NCBI GenBank assembly: GCA_014529385.2
Contig: CM043969.1
Location: 17,243,446 to 17,307,445 of the forward strand
Length of the DNA: 64,000 nt
Direction: 5' to 3'
From: Adiantum capillus-veneris
Taxonomy: Eukaryota; Streptophyta; Polypodiopsida; Polypodiales; Pteridaceae
In this document: piece after piece, positions 46,891-57,787 of the stretch
Position numbering within the stretch: the stretch's first letter is position 1
Layout of the letters: each line of letters starts with the position of its first letter
The notes under the pieces: generated by a model
What the model saw: only the letters and a program-made list of their open reading frames with translations
What the model was told of the DNA's origin: nothing
The model's database searches: none
Position numbers and translations under genes: made by a program

Positions 46891-47329
46891 CCACCAAATT
46901 AAATTTTGATGACATGGCCTTGATGCACTTGCCCATTTGAGTGTTATTCCCAAATCTTTTTGAGTTTGGCCTTGTTTTGACCCCTCTGCTAACCACCATG
47001 AACACTTTCCAAAATCTTTGGTTTGATTTTGATTTGTGTGGTATGTCGTGTTTTTGTGCTATGCCGCTCACATAAACATGGAGAGGGAGGTAAGTAGATA
47101 GTACTTGTCAAATCTGGTGACAAATGGTAGCCCTAAATGGCTTGTAGTAAGCAAAAAACCGGTGTGCTCTCTAGGTAGCAAGAAATCTAAAGCTCTCTTT
47201 CTCTATCACTCTCACAAATGCAAATGAGGTCTTTGCTCTAATTTACTATATGTATCGTTCATAGCAAACCAAAACTATTAACCTCTAGGTTATCCTCCTA
47301 GGTTAGGATAGCCAATGGGGGCTCCACAA
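46891..47329. other. No gene recognised
   Basis: AT-rich sequence between the palindromic motifs and the gag fragment. Confidence 0.45.
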
Positions 47330-48350
47330 GCATCCCAATAGGTAGGTCAATGCTATGAATGTGGAGGTGATCACATTGGGAAAGGAGTTGTCCACACAAG
47401 GATGAACACAAAAAGATGTTTGGATTTTGTGATGAATGTGCAATCACCCATGTTCTTTTGGACTATCCCAAAAGTCATGATAACAAGGAAAATCAACAAT
47501 GAACATCATTGGGATTTTGTTGTGCTCAAGTGGATCTAAAACAGAGCCTATAATTCCAATAAATGCGGAGTGACTAGAGCTCGAGCTCAAGAAGCTGCTA
47601 GAAATTAGCTTGTCGAGGATGAACACAAACCACCTGTTTAAACAAAATTTGAGAGATTATCTGTGAGGACTTAAAGGAAATCATGGAAGGCTTAAATGAA
47701 ACAAAATGAAATCAAAGAGGCTAAAAGAGAAAACTTCCTTAGAAATGGAGATACAACAAGACATGGAGTAGCTAAAACCTAAAAAGAAGAACAAGAATCA
47801 GCCAAAAGGAGCGGTGTCATCCAAAACATCATCGAGAGGTCTAGTCTTGGCAAATAAATTCATAGAACCTTTAGAGGCTCTACTAAAGCTTACAAGGCTA
47901 GGCTAAAAACCAACCAAATACTAAAACAAAGATGGTGGATATATATGCATCCAAAGATTGAGAAACAGAGACTTGAAATGTGCCAAAGGCTCATAAAGAC
48001 AACTCAAGATTTAATGGATCAAGAGAAACAAAACATCCCTTTAAATAAAGTATTGATCCACAAAGGGGACAAGAAAATTGGGCACAAAGGAAATGAAATG
48101 AATGATCAAATGAGAGTAGAAATAAAAACACCATTGGACAACAGGATAGTGGCTAATACCACAATTGACTCCAAGTCACAAGTGATGATGCCAATTCCTC
48201 AAGTGGAAGAGGAATGGACACAAGCCTTATGGGAAATGATACAAAACAAAAAGGATGGTAGTGTGACTTTTGAGTCAACATCTATGACTAAGATCAACAT
48301 GAACACGGGTTTTACCTAGGAGATATACAATCTCTATATGATGTTGCATG
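47330..48350 (+). pseudogene. Gag C-terminal fragment of the gag-protease element family
   Basis: The frame reads QCYECGGDHIGK, a zinc knuckle whose last Cys is lost, then GVTRARAQEAARN, EKQRLEMCQRLIKTTQDLMD, SQVMMPIPQVEEEWTQALWE and NKKDGSVTFES. The same order is found on the minus strand at 64000-62050 (AQAQEAAKNKP, EKERLQMCKELIQKAQALM, VMPILEVEEPWPQSLWE, QKDGSATL). It is therefore a second, truncated copy of that family. Several stops precede 47945; 47945-48319 is open. It ends near a PBS-like sequence where gypsy 2 begins. Confidence 0.65.
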
Positions 48351-48442
48351 AACAAAAGCATTGAGGGAGAGTAAACTAGGTCTATTTTGAAATCCAAGTA
48401 ATGGTATCAAGAATCTCGTATAACCCATGTAGGCACCGCATG

Positions 48443-49401
48443 TTGCTCTATACTCGGCAGCGCAAGAGAAGAAGCTCCTCCTTAATCAAGCCCAACCTCC
48501 GATCTTTAAGGGCGAGGGGGCAAATGTGGAGAGAGATGCGGAAGTGTGGATGGAAGCCATGGACGACTACTTTGAAGCTGCGGGAACCCAACCCATAAAT
48601 CCGACCATGCTTGCGATGTTCCGCTTGACTGGCGATGCCAAGATATGGTGGAAGCAACATTGTAGGGAAGTAGTATCTCAGCACTCTGTAGGAGAAATTG
48701 ACTTTGATTTAGGGGGACACCCAACTTCCGCCCCCCTACCCTTAGGATTCTTTGATGGGATATTAGGGATGGATTGGTTAAAGCAAAACAAGGCCCACAT
48801 CCATTGTGCACAAGGTAACTTTACCTTTACAGATAACTTGGGTAATGAAGCCTTAATCCAGGGGGAAAATGGGAAACCTAGGGCTAGTCTAGTTAAGGCC
48901 AGCAGACTCTTGAAGGGACTAAGAAAGGGACAGCAAATTTATGCAGTAAAACTCAACAAGGTGGACCAATCAGATACCTCACTTCGACCAAACTGGTTGA
49001 GAGAGTATGATGATGTATTCCACGAAGACCTTACGAATCTTCCGCCACATAGAGAGGTAGATCATGAGATTGAGACTATCCCTGGATGTGAACCTATCTC
49101 AAAAAGACCTTATAAAATGTCACTTCCAGAGGCCATCGAACTCAAGGAACAACTTAGGCAACTCATTGAGCAAGGATTCATTCGACCCAGTACTTCTCCT
49201 TGGGGTGCTCCAGTTCTTTTTCAGAAGAAGAAGGATGGAACTTTAAGGCTATGCATAGATTATCGTGGACTGAACCAGGTAACTATCAAGAACAAGTATC
49301 CAATTCCAAGGATTGATGAACTCTTGGACAGACTCCACGGTGCCAAAATGTTTACAAAGATTGATCTAATGTCAGGATATTACCAAATCAGCATCAAATA
49401 A
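48443..49401 (+). pseudogene. Gypsy 2 gag fused to protease end and RT start
   Basis: The frame runs [34 protein letters not shown] and [16 protein letters not shown], then jumps near 48680 to protease end ([20 protein letters not shown]) and into reverse transcriptase ([52 protein letters not shown]). Compared with gypsy 1, about 0.9 kb is missing, removing the rest of gag, the zinc knuckle and the protease active site, yet the frame stays open across the join. It stops at 49399-49401. Confidence 0.88.
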
Positions 49402-49502
49402 TCACATATACCAAAGACGGCTTTCAACACTAGGTATGGACACTACGAATTCACAATAATGTCTTTGGTCTAACAAATGCTCATGCAAGCTGCAATCGAC
49501 TT

Positions 49503-50816
49503 ATGCAAGATATTTTCAGACCTTACCTGGATGATTTTGTCTTGGTTTTCTTTGATGACATTCTGATCTATTCTAAGAATGAGGCAGATCACAAAGAACA
49601 TGTTCGCAAAGTACTTGATCTTCTTCAGGAACACCAATTTTACGCTAAAGAGAGCAAGTACACCTTTCGCTCACCAAAGGTCAATTATCTTGGATTTGTC
49701 ATATCGGCTAAAGGGATTTCAGTGGACCCAGACAAAGTCAAGGATATCGTTGATTGGCCTCAACCATCCACCGTCAGCGAAGTAAGAGGATTTCTTGGAA
49801 TAACGGGATGGTACAGGATTTTTGTCAAGGATTATGCACGTATTGGACCCAGACAAAGTCAAGGATATCGTTGATTGGCCTCAACCATCCACCGTCAGCG
49901 AAGTAAGAGGATTTCTTGGAATAACGGGATGGTACAGTATTTTTGTCAAGGATTATGCACGTATTGTTGCACCTTTGACCGAACTCCTGAAAAAAGGAAT
50001 GAGGATCGAATGGAAGACCGAGCATGAGTCTAGCTTTGCTAAGCTAAAAGAATTCTTGGTTTCAACTCCTATTTTAAAGCTTCCAGACTTCAGTAAAGAG
50101 TTTGAAGTAGCAACCAATGCGAGCAAATTTTCTCTAGGCGGAGTTCTTACTCAAGAAGGGAGACCAGTGGCATATACTTCGCGAAAGCTGAGGGATCACG
50201 AGAAGAATTATCCTACTCATGATTTGGAACTTTTAGCGGTTATGCATGCACTAAAGTTATGGAGACATTATCTTCTTCGGCGCAAGTTTCAGCTGGTTAC
50301 AGACCACAAGAGATTAAAATGGATTTTTACTCAACCTATTCTCAATATGCGACAACGGCGATGGATAGAGCTATTACAGGAATATGACCTTGACATAAAG
50401 TATAGACCAGGGAAGGAAAATGCAGTTGCAGATGGTCTTAGCCGAAAATCCTTTCTCGGGGCTTTCTCTATTCCGAATAACCCTATCTGGGATAGAATCA
50501 AAGAAGCATCCTTGGTAGAGTACCAACGTATAGTATCATTAGTTCAGCAGAATAAGATGTCTGAAGCTAAAGATCACTCTCTTATGGGAGGATGTCTTTA
50601 CTACAGACATAGACTCTGTGTACCCAGAGATCCAGCTTTAAAGAAGACTATTCTATATGAAGCACACGATAGCCCTACATACGGACATCCAGGCTATGCT
50701 AAAACTCTTCATGCTCTCAGGAGGAGTTACTTTTGGTCTGGAATGAAAGGAGACATACTTCGCTATGTGAGGCAATGTCTTTCTTGTCGGCGGATAAAAG
50801 CTGAAAGGATCAAGCC
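49503..50816 (+). pseudogene. Gypsy 2 RT core, RNase H and integrase zinc finger
   Basis: [13 protein letters not shown] carries the reverse transcriptase catalytic pair near 49545. The tandem duplication 49724-49965 breaks the frame. From 49822 the other frame gives FEVATNASKFSLGGV and AVADGLSRKSFLG of RNase H; the TDAS Asp has become Asn in ATNAS. The integrase zinc finger follows: H in EAHDSPTYGHPGY and CLSCRR near 50780. Confidence 0.88.
49724..49965 (+). repeat. 121-bp tandem duplication inside RT
   Basis: Block GGACCCAGACAAAGTCAAGG onward lies at 49724-49844 and 49845-49965, with one mismatch. 121 is not a multiple of three, so the duplication itself breaks pol. Confidence 0.95.
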
Positions 50817-51106
50817 ATAGGCTATGAGAGTCGAAGGCTCGACCCTGTTGAGCAAGCTCTAGGCATATATGAAAAGGAACTCCTTGCAGTTCTACATACC
50901 TTAGACTCATGGAAGCACTATTTATTGGGGACTCCTTTTATTCTACGAACGGATCACCAAAGTCTTAAGTACTTCATGACGCAGACCAAGCTCTCCGACA
51001 AACAAATGAGGTGGGCAAATTTCCTTTCGCAATTTCATTTTCATATTTCTCACATTGCTGGCAAGCATAATCAAGTAGCTGATGCACTCTCAAGACGGCC
51101 GAGAGT
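50817..51106 (+). pseudogene. RNase H patch from a different gypsy lineage
   Basis: Between the integrase zinc finger and integrase core lies a second RNase H C-terminal half: YESRRLDPVEQALGIYEKEL, then LRTDHQSLKYFMTQTKLSDK and GKHNQVADALSRRP. It differs from this element's own RNase H (TDHKRLKWIF at about 50300, then the LSRK end) and resembles another Ty3/gypsy lineage. It replaces about 20 bp found in gypsy 1 and lies out of frame with both flanks. The return point is exact, at codons for DIPQMKWE. Confidence 0.85.
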
Positions 51107-52177
51107 GACATACCCCAAATGAAATGGGAATGCATCAGTATGGATTTTGTTACAGGATTTCCTTCTACAGGAGGTTATGATTCTGTTTTCCTGGTTGTTG
51201 CTATGCTCACAAAAGTGGCTCATCTAATACCCGTAAAGACAACCTTTACTGCTTCAGATGTTAGTCGGGTATTCAACAAGGAGATTTTTAGGCTACATGG
51301 TCTACCCAAGCGCATCGTCAGTGATAGAGACGCCAAGTTTACATCAAAATTTTGGACTTCTCTTTTCCAATCTATTGGGTCACAATTAGCCTTCAGTACA
51401 GTGTATCATCCATAGACAGATGGGCAAGCTGAAAGGGTTAATCAAGTCATCGAGGACATTCTCAGAGCCTATTGTTCGCAAGAACCAAAGAAGTGGTTAC
51501 AATATCTACCTTTGGTAGAGTATGCTTATAATTCTTCCAAACACAGAAGCATTGGGATGTCACCTTTCAAAGCTCTTTATGGACAGGACTGTTTAGCACC
51601 ACTGAACTTCTCATATCCAACCATCAGGGCAGAAGCCTCTAGGAAGATGCTAGAAGATATGGAATCTCAGACTAGAGCTATTCGCCAAGACATCCAGGCC
51701 GCTCAGGATAGACAGAAGCACTATGCAGATAAGAACCATTCGGAAAGAACTTTCAAAGAAGGGGATAAGATTTTTCTGCGAGTCCGACCAAAGAAAAGCA
51801 ACTTATCACTAGGCATATATAAGAAGCTAAGCCCAAGGTATTGTGGACCATTCGAGATCGTTAAGGTTGTAAGTGACCAGGCCTACAAGCTAAAGTTACC
51901 TGCAAACTTGAAGGTTCATGATGTATTCCACGTCAGCTTACTCAAACCCTATATTCCTAACCCTGATCAATTCTTGGACTCATATCAGATAATCATGCTA
52001 GCACAAGGAGTTCTCGAGCTCCAACCTGACTATGTACTTGAAACGAGGGAAAGGAAGTTACGCAACAGAACTATCACGGAGCATCCAGTAAAGTGGAAGG
52101 ACTACCCTGAAGAAGATGCAACTTGGGAGGACGAACGGATGCTCATAAAGGATCACCCAAACACATTTTTGAGATGA
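51107..52177 (+). pseudogene. Gypsy 2 integrase core and chromodomain tail
   Basis: MKWECISMDFVTGFP (first Asp), [14 protein letters not shown] (second Asp) and [13 protein letters not shown] (Glu) give a complete catalytic triad. A TAG at 51413-51415 replaces the Gln of the usual YHPQTDGQ. The C-terminus ends VKWKDYPEEDATWEDE, a chromodomain-like module thought to steer insertion into marked chromatin. The final stop is at 52175-52177. Confidence 0.9.
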
Positions 52178-52858
52178 GTACATCTCAAATTTTTCACGTT
52201 GGGGAGGTTGTAAGGTCTCTGACCCCGATCAAAAAGAGCACCATTGTACCATGAAATGAACACAATGGAAAAAGTTACTATTTTTAGCAATTTTCCGAAT
52301 TCTGCCAGTGCCATGATGTTAGAATGTTTTAAAGCTTCGAAATGTGAATTAAAATAATTTTTGTAAAAAAAAATCTAAAAATAGTAAGTTTTTGGTCACC
52401 CGACCCGTCCAGTTTTGACCGTCTCGAAAAACTGCACCCGTACCCCGAATTTGGAAAAAATGCATTTTCGAACCCCGGGGGCTGCTAAATATGGCAGGTA
52501 CTTGGGCCAGTACGCCTTAGTTAGAGCTCAATATAGCAATTTATGGCATTAAAATCCGACTCGTATGACCGTTTTAGCCTAAAATCAATTTTTCCAAAAA
52601 TTGAGCGGGGAGGCACCGGAGCCCGAGGCTGTGTGGGAACAGGCTCCAGGCCACTCCGGGTCAGCTTTAGCAGCTAGGGGGCGCCTTTTGTCCTTGTGGG
52701 AGTCTTGGGAGAGTTTCCAAGCTTGCAACTAAGTGTGAGAGCCAGTTAACCAAGCCAACTGGACACTTGGTGGGTAGGAGACTGGACTTGCCATGCTTAA
52801 CTGGAGTACCTCCCAGATGCAAATAGCAAGCAGGGTCAATTTTCAGCTTGAGGAGGTC

Positions 52859-52866
52859 TATTTAAA
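52859..52866 (+). promoter_or_regulatory. TATA-like box of gypsy 2 LTR
   Basis: TATTTAAA precedes the CA repeat by 20 bp and the leader ATG by 231 bp. The position relative to the LTR start is similar to that of the TATA box in gypsy 1. Confidence 0.45.
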
Positions 52867-52876
52867 GGTGTGCTCA

Positions 52877-52930
52877 CACAAACACACACACACACACACA
52901 CACACCCAGTACACACACACACACCTACAC
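52877..52930. repeat. (CA)n repeat, interrupted
   Basis: CA dinucleotide run of about 13 units, a short break, then more CA units. Confidence 0.9.
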
Positions 52931-53089
52931 ACACCTTGGGGAGGTGCTGCCGGTACGCACACAGTTCTTGAAAGAGAAGCAAGGAGGGAGGTGCTACCGA
53001 AATTCTCATCTTGAGTATTCATTGGATCAGAAAATCAAGAGGATTCTCAGCCCCTAATCACATTTATCATTTAAAGTAGTGAGTATAAA

Positions 53090-53230
53090 ATGGCCCCGGT
53101 TAAAAGAACTCGTTTCAGTGGTGCCCACGACCGTGAGGCAGGAACGAGCACTGTAAATGGAAAGGGAAAAGCTCCCATGGACGAACAAGCACCGGCCATC
53201 TCACGAGCCATTGACAAAGAAATGGAAGAG
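53090..53230 (+). CDS. Candidate gag leader exon inside LTR 2
   Basis: ATG at 53090 opens exactly 47 codons, from MAPVKRTRFSGAHDREAG through GKGKAPMDEQAPAI to AIDKEMEE, then GAG followed by GTAGGT, a strong splice donor at 53231. The matching segment at 10090 in the related 4-kb LTR shares the N-terminus and flanks. The inferred role is an N-terminal Gag extension joined by splicing over the primer site. Because this copy has no 5' LTR in the window, it is not expressed as such from here. Confidence 0.5.
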
Positions 53231-54462
53231 GTAGGTCACAATTTATTTCAGTTGTTTAATTAACATTGCATACGTTTAGCTAGGATAGAACATATCCCCA
53301 AACATGTTGGAGAAATCCAATGGAAATTTCGGCATTTGAATTCATTGTACATTTAAGTCTAAGGTAGGAAAGAAATGATTGATGGATATACTGTTTGCAA
53401 TAGGAAAGAATGTCTGCTAGGGAAAATTTAGCTCGACATGTTCATTCTATTTCCAATGTTGAATTAGTCCTGACCCCCCTAATGATCACAGGGGGCAGAG
53501 TTCCTGGTTAAGGGCTCTTGAATCCACGACTTGCTTTCTATGCGGTGGGAACCCACTTCTTGTTTTCTATGCGATGGGAGTGTCCATGTCGTGCTTTCTA
53601 TGCGGTGGACATACCTAGTTGTATGGGCAGCTAGGCGACAACGGGAGGAGTAAACTCTCGCTGGAGGGGGGATGTTGTACCTCCAGAACATTGGAATTTT
53701 AATGAATAAGATTGAGTAGAATTTTTACTAGAATACTGTCTTGGTGCCGCTTTGCAATACTAATTGAAGGGCTGTCTTAATGAACATTGTGATTCGGAAT
53801 TTAATCAAGGAATGTTTATGTTGAACAATCATTGTGGTAGTAATTAGGACACACAAGGAAGTGTGAGTGTGGGGGTGGAAAGTGGGGGCTTGGCTCAGGT
53901 TGCCAATGCCTATGAGAAGGGTGGTCCCGATTGGTCAGGAACTCTCTATCCCCATAGTGTTTAAAATCGATACTAGTAATACTCATTGCCCTTGGAGCGG
54001 CGAAGTCTCAAGTGTACGTGCCTCTGAAACATGGGGAAAAATGCACTCGAGGTTTCTCTCCTCTTGGAAGGTGGGTCTTAGGATCGTTAGATAGGTTAAG
54101 TACGCTTCCCCTGCGAGGTGGAGCTAGATCTCATTGATAGTAGGCTCTAACTCGACTCACTTTGTGATGAGAGATCGTCCGCTAGTCGAACCCTGAACCA
54201 CTTTGTTTGCTTCCGCTATAGATCTAGTGGCCACCAGGTTCACCACCATCAGATCCGCCGTTTGATACGGCGGGGTGGGGACCTCACACAATCACCTAAA
54301 TGAATAGGGCACTTTCAAAGTGTCCTACTGATAATTCTTTATACTTCAATGTTTAACTAGTATCTAACATATGGTGGCTCGATGCTTTTGAGGTAGGTCA
54401 TTTTTTTCCAACTCTTGTTCTAAGATAATACATTTCATTTTACATCACATTAGGATGAATCT

Positions 54463-55330
54463 TGCACATAAAGCAAGAGGACCATGAAATTTTATTTTGG
54501 GTCTTCAATCAAACCCCTATTCGTGATATAATTGACCGACAAATGAGTCAAGGAGAGGTACTTGCTGTGGATGGGAGGAAAGACTTTCAATTATAATGGC
54601 ATCTTGTAGGTGAACTCAAAAAATTGAAGTGTATGTATAATTGTGAAATTCATATAATGGCAAAATCTCCATGCTTTTTCTACATGAAGTTTGCAAAGGT
54701 GATGGACCCTAAGTGGTGCTCCTACTCATCACAATGAAGACCCTATCTTCCGTCCAATTTGGGCTATTCCACTTGTTAATGTCTACATTTGTACAATGCA
54801 TGCTCTTTGCTGAATTGTGGAGAAGCTATTATATCTCTACATTGGGTTTGCTTGGAAAATCCAAAAGTCAAGTGAGTGCGAGATAGCTCTAGAGGCCCTT
54901 GAACTAGTATTGTCAAATATGGGTCTCCATGGGGGCAATGTCAAAATTCAGCAGGACGAGAAACGATCAAGCAATGAGAAGGACGTGCCTTCCAAGTTCC
55001 AAACCATACATTAACAAGGTCAAGGCATGCTATTTTTAATCTAAACCACTAGGCATAAAGATGTGAAGCTAAAAAAGAATGGGAAGATATATCATTCCAC
55101 CTATGTTAGCAAAGTTGTGTAGCTACAATGGAAAAAATTGTGTATGACTGTGAAGGACAAGGAGCCAGCTACTCGCAACACCAAGGTCAATGTTAGGCCT
55201 ACCATAGATGCGCTCTTTTTTATGTGTGACAAAGATGATTGGTCAGAAGAGGATCTCAACAAGTTTAAGGAGAACCTCCAGCTGCTAAAGAAATCATTCA
55301 AGATAACATGGAAAGACACTCAGATTACTC
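54463..55330 (+). pseudogene. Decayed unknown coding region
   Basis: A frame with one stop runs QEDHEILFWVFNQTPIRD, GEVLAVDGRKDFQL, WHLVGELKKLKCMYNCEIHI and SPCFFYMKFAKVMDPKW. A second frame, also crossed by stops, gives NEDPIFRPIWAIPLVN, ECEIALEALELVLSNMGLHG and TIDALFFMCDKDDWSEEDLN. Composition and persistence of the frame argue for a former protein of at least 280 residues. I do not recognise it. A transposase or transposon accessory protein is possible given the surroundings. Confidence 0.4.
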
Positions 55331-55393
55331 ATTGCATGGTATTGTTAGAACCATTCTTGTGGTTAGAAACAATTATGTCAGTGTTTTCTCTGC

Positions 55394-55855
55394 TTACCAA
55401 CTCAAATATCTCTCTTGTGTAGGCTTTAAGAAATTGTTGTCCTGAGCTAGAAGATCATCAAGACTAAAGGTGGCAATAAAGATGCCACATACCTGGTGAA
55501 ATTTATCAATAGCTCTTAAAGATACTACAAGGTCAAAAAGCCTTTCACCAATGATTAAAAGGTCTTCTACAATAACTCTCTCTTTATTCCTCTGCTCTTT
55601 TGTGCTACACTTTGTAGGTGGCCCACAAATAGTGGTTGAAAATTCTACCTTCCTCTTTAGTGAGTTGAGCACATGAACCTTGGGAGTACAATGTCCTCCT
55701 GACTTGTAGAAGGTTCTCACTTTGCCTCTGAAGCTCTGCCTTCCTACGGCATGCATAGAAGCATTTATCTTACTTTCTAGCATGCCATTGAGAGAAAAAC
55801 CAACAAAATTTTTAAAAAGAGAATAAGAAATACCTTTTCCTGGGCTTGCCATCAC
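55394..55855 (-). CDS. Hypothetical 153-codon open frame
   Basis: Open from MMASPGKGISYSLFKN to NNFLKPTQERYLSW, including TFYKSGGHCTPKVHVLN. No domain recognised. The length is more than expected by chance in this base composition, but there is no support from splice sites or a repeated copy. It could be an exon or a transposon remnant. Confidence 0.25.
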   Translation of the reverse strand: MMASPGKGISYSLFKNFVGFSLNGMLESKINASMHAVGRQSFRGKVRTFYKSGGHCTPKVHVLNSLKRKVEFSTTICGPPTKCSTKEQRNKERVIVEDLLIIGERLFDLVVSLRAIDKFHQVCGIFIATFSLDDLLAQDNNFLKPTQERYLSW

Positions 55856-55911
55856 CGTATACTTCTGCTATGGGATATGGTGGAATTTCTGGTTGATTGT
55901 CTCGTTAACTA

Positions 55912-56037
55912 CCTAGACAATCACAAGGACAAGGTTTTTGCTCACTGAAAGATATAGGGGATTGCCTAGACAATCACAAGAACAAGAAGATTCTAGCTCA
56001 CTAAGAGATCTCGGGGACAGCCCAGACAATCGCAAGG

Positions 56038-56038
<1 letters not shown>
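55912..56038. repeat. Three imperfect repeats, 53-57 bp period
   Basis: CCTAGACAATCACAAG or a near match starts at about 55912, 55965 and 56022, each followed (in the first two) by a GCTCACT-containing block. Confidence 0.75.

Positions 56039-56099
<61 letters not shown>
56039..56099. repeat. (CT)n microsatellite, about 30 units
   Basis: Uninterrupted CT dinucleotides. All open frames over it are artefacts. Confidence 0.97.
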
Positions 56100-56101
<2 letters not shown>

Positions 56102-56175
56102 GAGAGGAATGGGCAAATTTGGGATCTAGAGTGTGTGTGTGTGGGCGCGTGTGTGAATTTCCTACCACAAAATTG

Positions 56176-56176
<1 letters not shown>

Positions 56177-56261
<85 letters not shown>

Positions 56262-56267
56262 CCCCCC
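56177..56267. repeat. (CT)n microsatellite, about 41 units, then C run
   Basis: Uninterrupted CT dinucleotides to 56258 followed by eight or nine C. Confidence 0.97.
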
Positions 56268-56428
56268 AAAAACCACATTCAATTATTGGAATGTTGGTGC
56301 CATGCATAATATTATGAAAAATTAATGATTCACACATGCCCACATTCTAATAATATGATACGGTCATTGAATTCATCATGCGACTCCACTTACTTTTGGT
56401 CATTTGGGTTCACGAATCACATATTCTT

Positions 56429-56430
<2 letters not shown>

Positions 56431-56477
<47 letters not shown>
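56431..56477. repeat. (AG)n microsatellite, about 23 units
   Basis: Purine strand is now on the plus strand, opposite to the two CT tracts upstream. Confidence 0.97.
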
Positions 56478-56480
<3 letters not shown>

Positions 56481-56817
56481 GTTAGATAGATCCTTATGAT
56501 CTATAAGAGTAGCAAGGAAGAGAGTTGAGTGCTTCATCACATCACTATAGGTAGTTTTTACCATCCAAAACCCAGACAGAGAGAAAGAAAGGCAGAAAGA
56601 GGGGGAGAAAAGGAGATGACCACTGAGGCGGTTCGGAGAAGCAATGAGAGAAGTGGCCTCTAAACACCTCTCAAGGCTCCCATGCTTCTCAGAGGGTTTG
56701 AGGGTCTAACACAAACACAACACACATACCCCAAACACAACAACACACCCAAATAGCACACACAAAATCTAGAAAATATGTTGGGACACCACCTAGTTTT
56801 TTTGTATGACGAACTAG

Positions 56818-56818
<1 letters not shown>

Positions 56819-56859
<41 letters not shown>

Positions 56860-56864
56860 TGTGT
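56819..56864. repeat. (GA)n then (GT)n microsatellite
   Basis: About 18 GA units followed by four GT units. Confidence 0.95.
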
Positions 56865-56867
56865 TAG

Positions 56868-57776
56868 CGGGTCGCCGCGACGGACGTCTGCAGCATAGCT
56901 TTCTGGCACTAACATAATGTCAATACTCAGGGAAAGTGACTCGGATGGAGCACGGAGACTCTTTGAGATCGTCAATCTCAAGAAGTGAACCTTAACAAGC
57001 AAACACAACAACTCTACAAGCAAACCAACACTCAATGATCAGTGAAATCTACCTATGTCCTTTCTCACAGCTCTAGGTCATCACGCCATTTCGGCACTCG
57101 AACGGACTCGAAATGCAACGAAACTTTAGGAGGAGGTCTAGGACACCTAGGGGCACTATCCTAGCAAGTCTGGTCGCAATCCAAAAAGGTACCAAAATCA
57201 TGATCCATCATGAAAAAGGTCCTGAAAATTGCAACGAAAGTATCCAAAAAGGTTGCCCTATGGTCTAGGAACACTCTCCTATGGTCAAAACAACTATAAA
57301 CAATGATTTAAGCACTCAAATCTGCAATTATAGCTCACAGACGCGCAGTCTCGTGAACCACAACAAAACTGACAATGCTTACACTTGAATTAAAGAGCAA
57401 AGAGAGAGGAACACAATACAAGTTTCTGAATCAAAAACTGATTACCCATTCATTATTTGCGTCGATTACAAATTCAAGCAGCTCGTAGCTTGAGCGTACG
57501 TTTTTGGAGCTCCCTTCTTCTTCTAAAAATAAGCCTTCTTTCACATTAAGGTTATTGACCTTTATACCGAGGGCATTCTAAATGGCCAGTGGCTGACTCA
57601 CATAGACCTTTACAATTGTCATTGACAGAATTACAACTCAGGGAATTGACTACTACTTTGGAATTAAGATTTACACGGAGTATTACTACACTAGCTCGGC
57701 AAAATAATAGACTTCAATTGTGGTGTCTGGCTACGTGTCCGGCTAGTTGGGCGCCCGTTTGATCTGTCCTCAAACA
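56868..57776 (-). repeat. Probable 3' LTR of minus-strand gag-protease element
   Basis: On the minus strand a purine tract (complement of TTCCCCCCTTCC, 57777-57788) is followed by TGTTTGAGG, the expected 3' LTR start. No second LTR is in the window and the far boundary given is only approximate. Confidence 0.45.
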
Positions 57777-57787
57777 TTCCCCCCTTC

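Larger units (their letters stand above)
48403..54288 (+). mobile_element. Ty3/gypsy chromovirus 2, 5'-truncated and rearranged
   Basis: The left end coincides with a PBS-like TGGTATCA (48403-48410) with no LTR before it. Domains run gag, protease C-terminus, reverse transcriptase, RNase H, integrase and chromodomain, then a purine tract (GTTGGGGAGG) and a 2.08-kb LTR at 52209-54288. Protein similarity to gypsy 1 is high throughout. It carries an internal gag/protease deletion, a 121-bp duplication and a foreign RNase H patch. Confidence 0.92.
52209..54288 (+). repeat. 3' LTR of gypsy 2 (2.08 kb)
   Basis: Starts TGTAAGGTCTCTGACC and ends GGGGACCTCACA. It contains TATTTAAA (52859-52866), a CA repeat and a leader exon-like segment. 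Without a partner LTR the exact end is set by the terminal motif only. Confidence 0.82.

Noticed and set aside
56001-56343. Open frames of Ser-Leu or Arg-Glu repeats
   Set aside because: Direct translation of CT/GA microsatellites.
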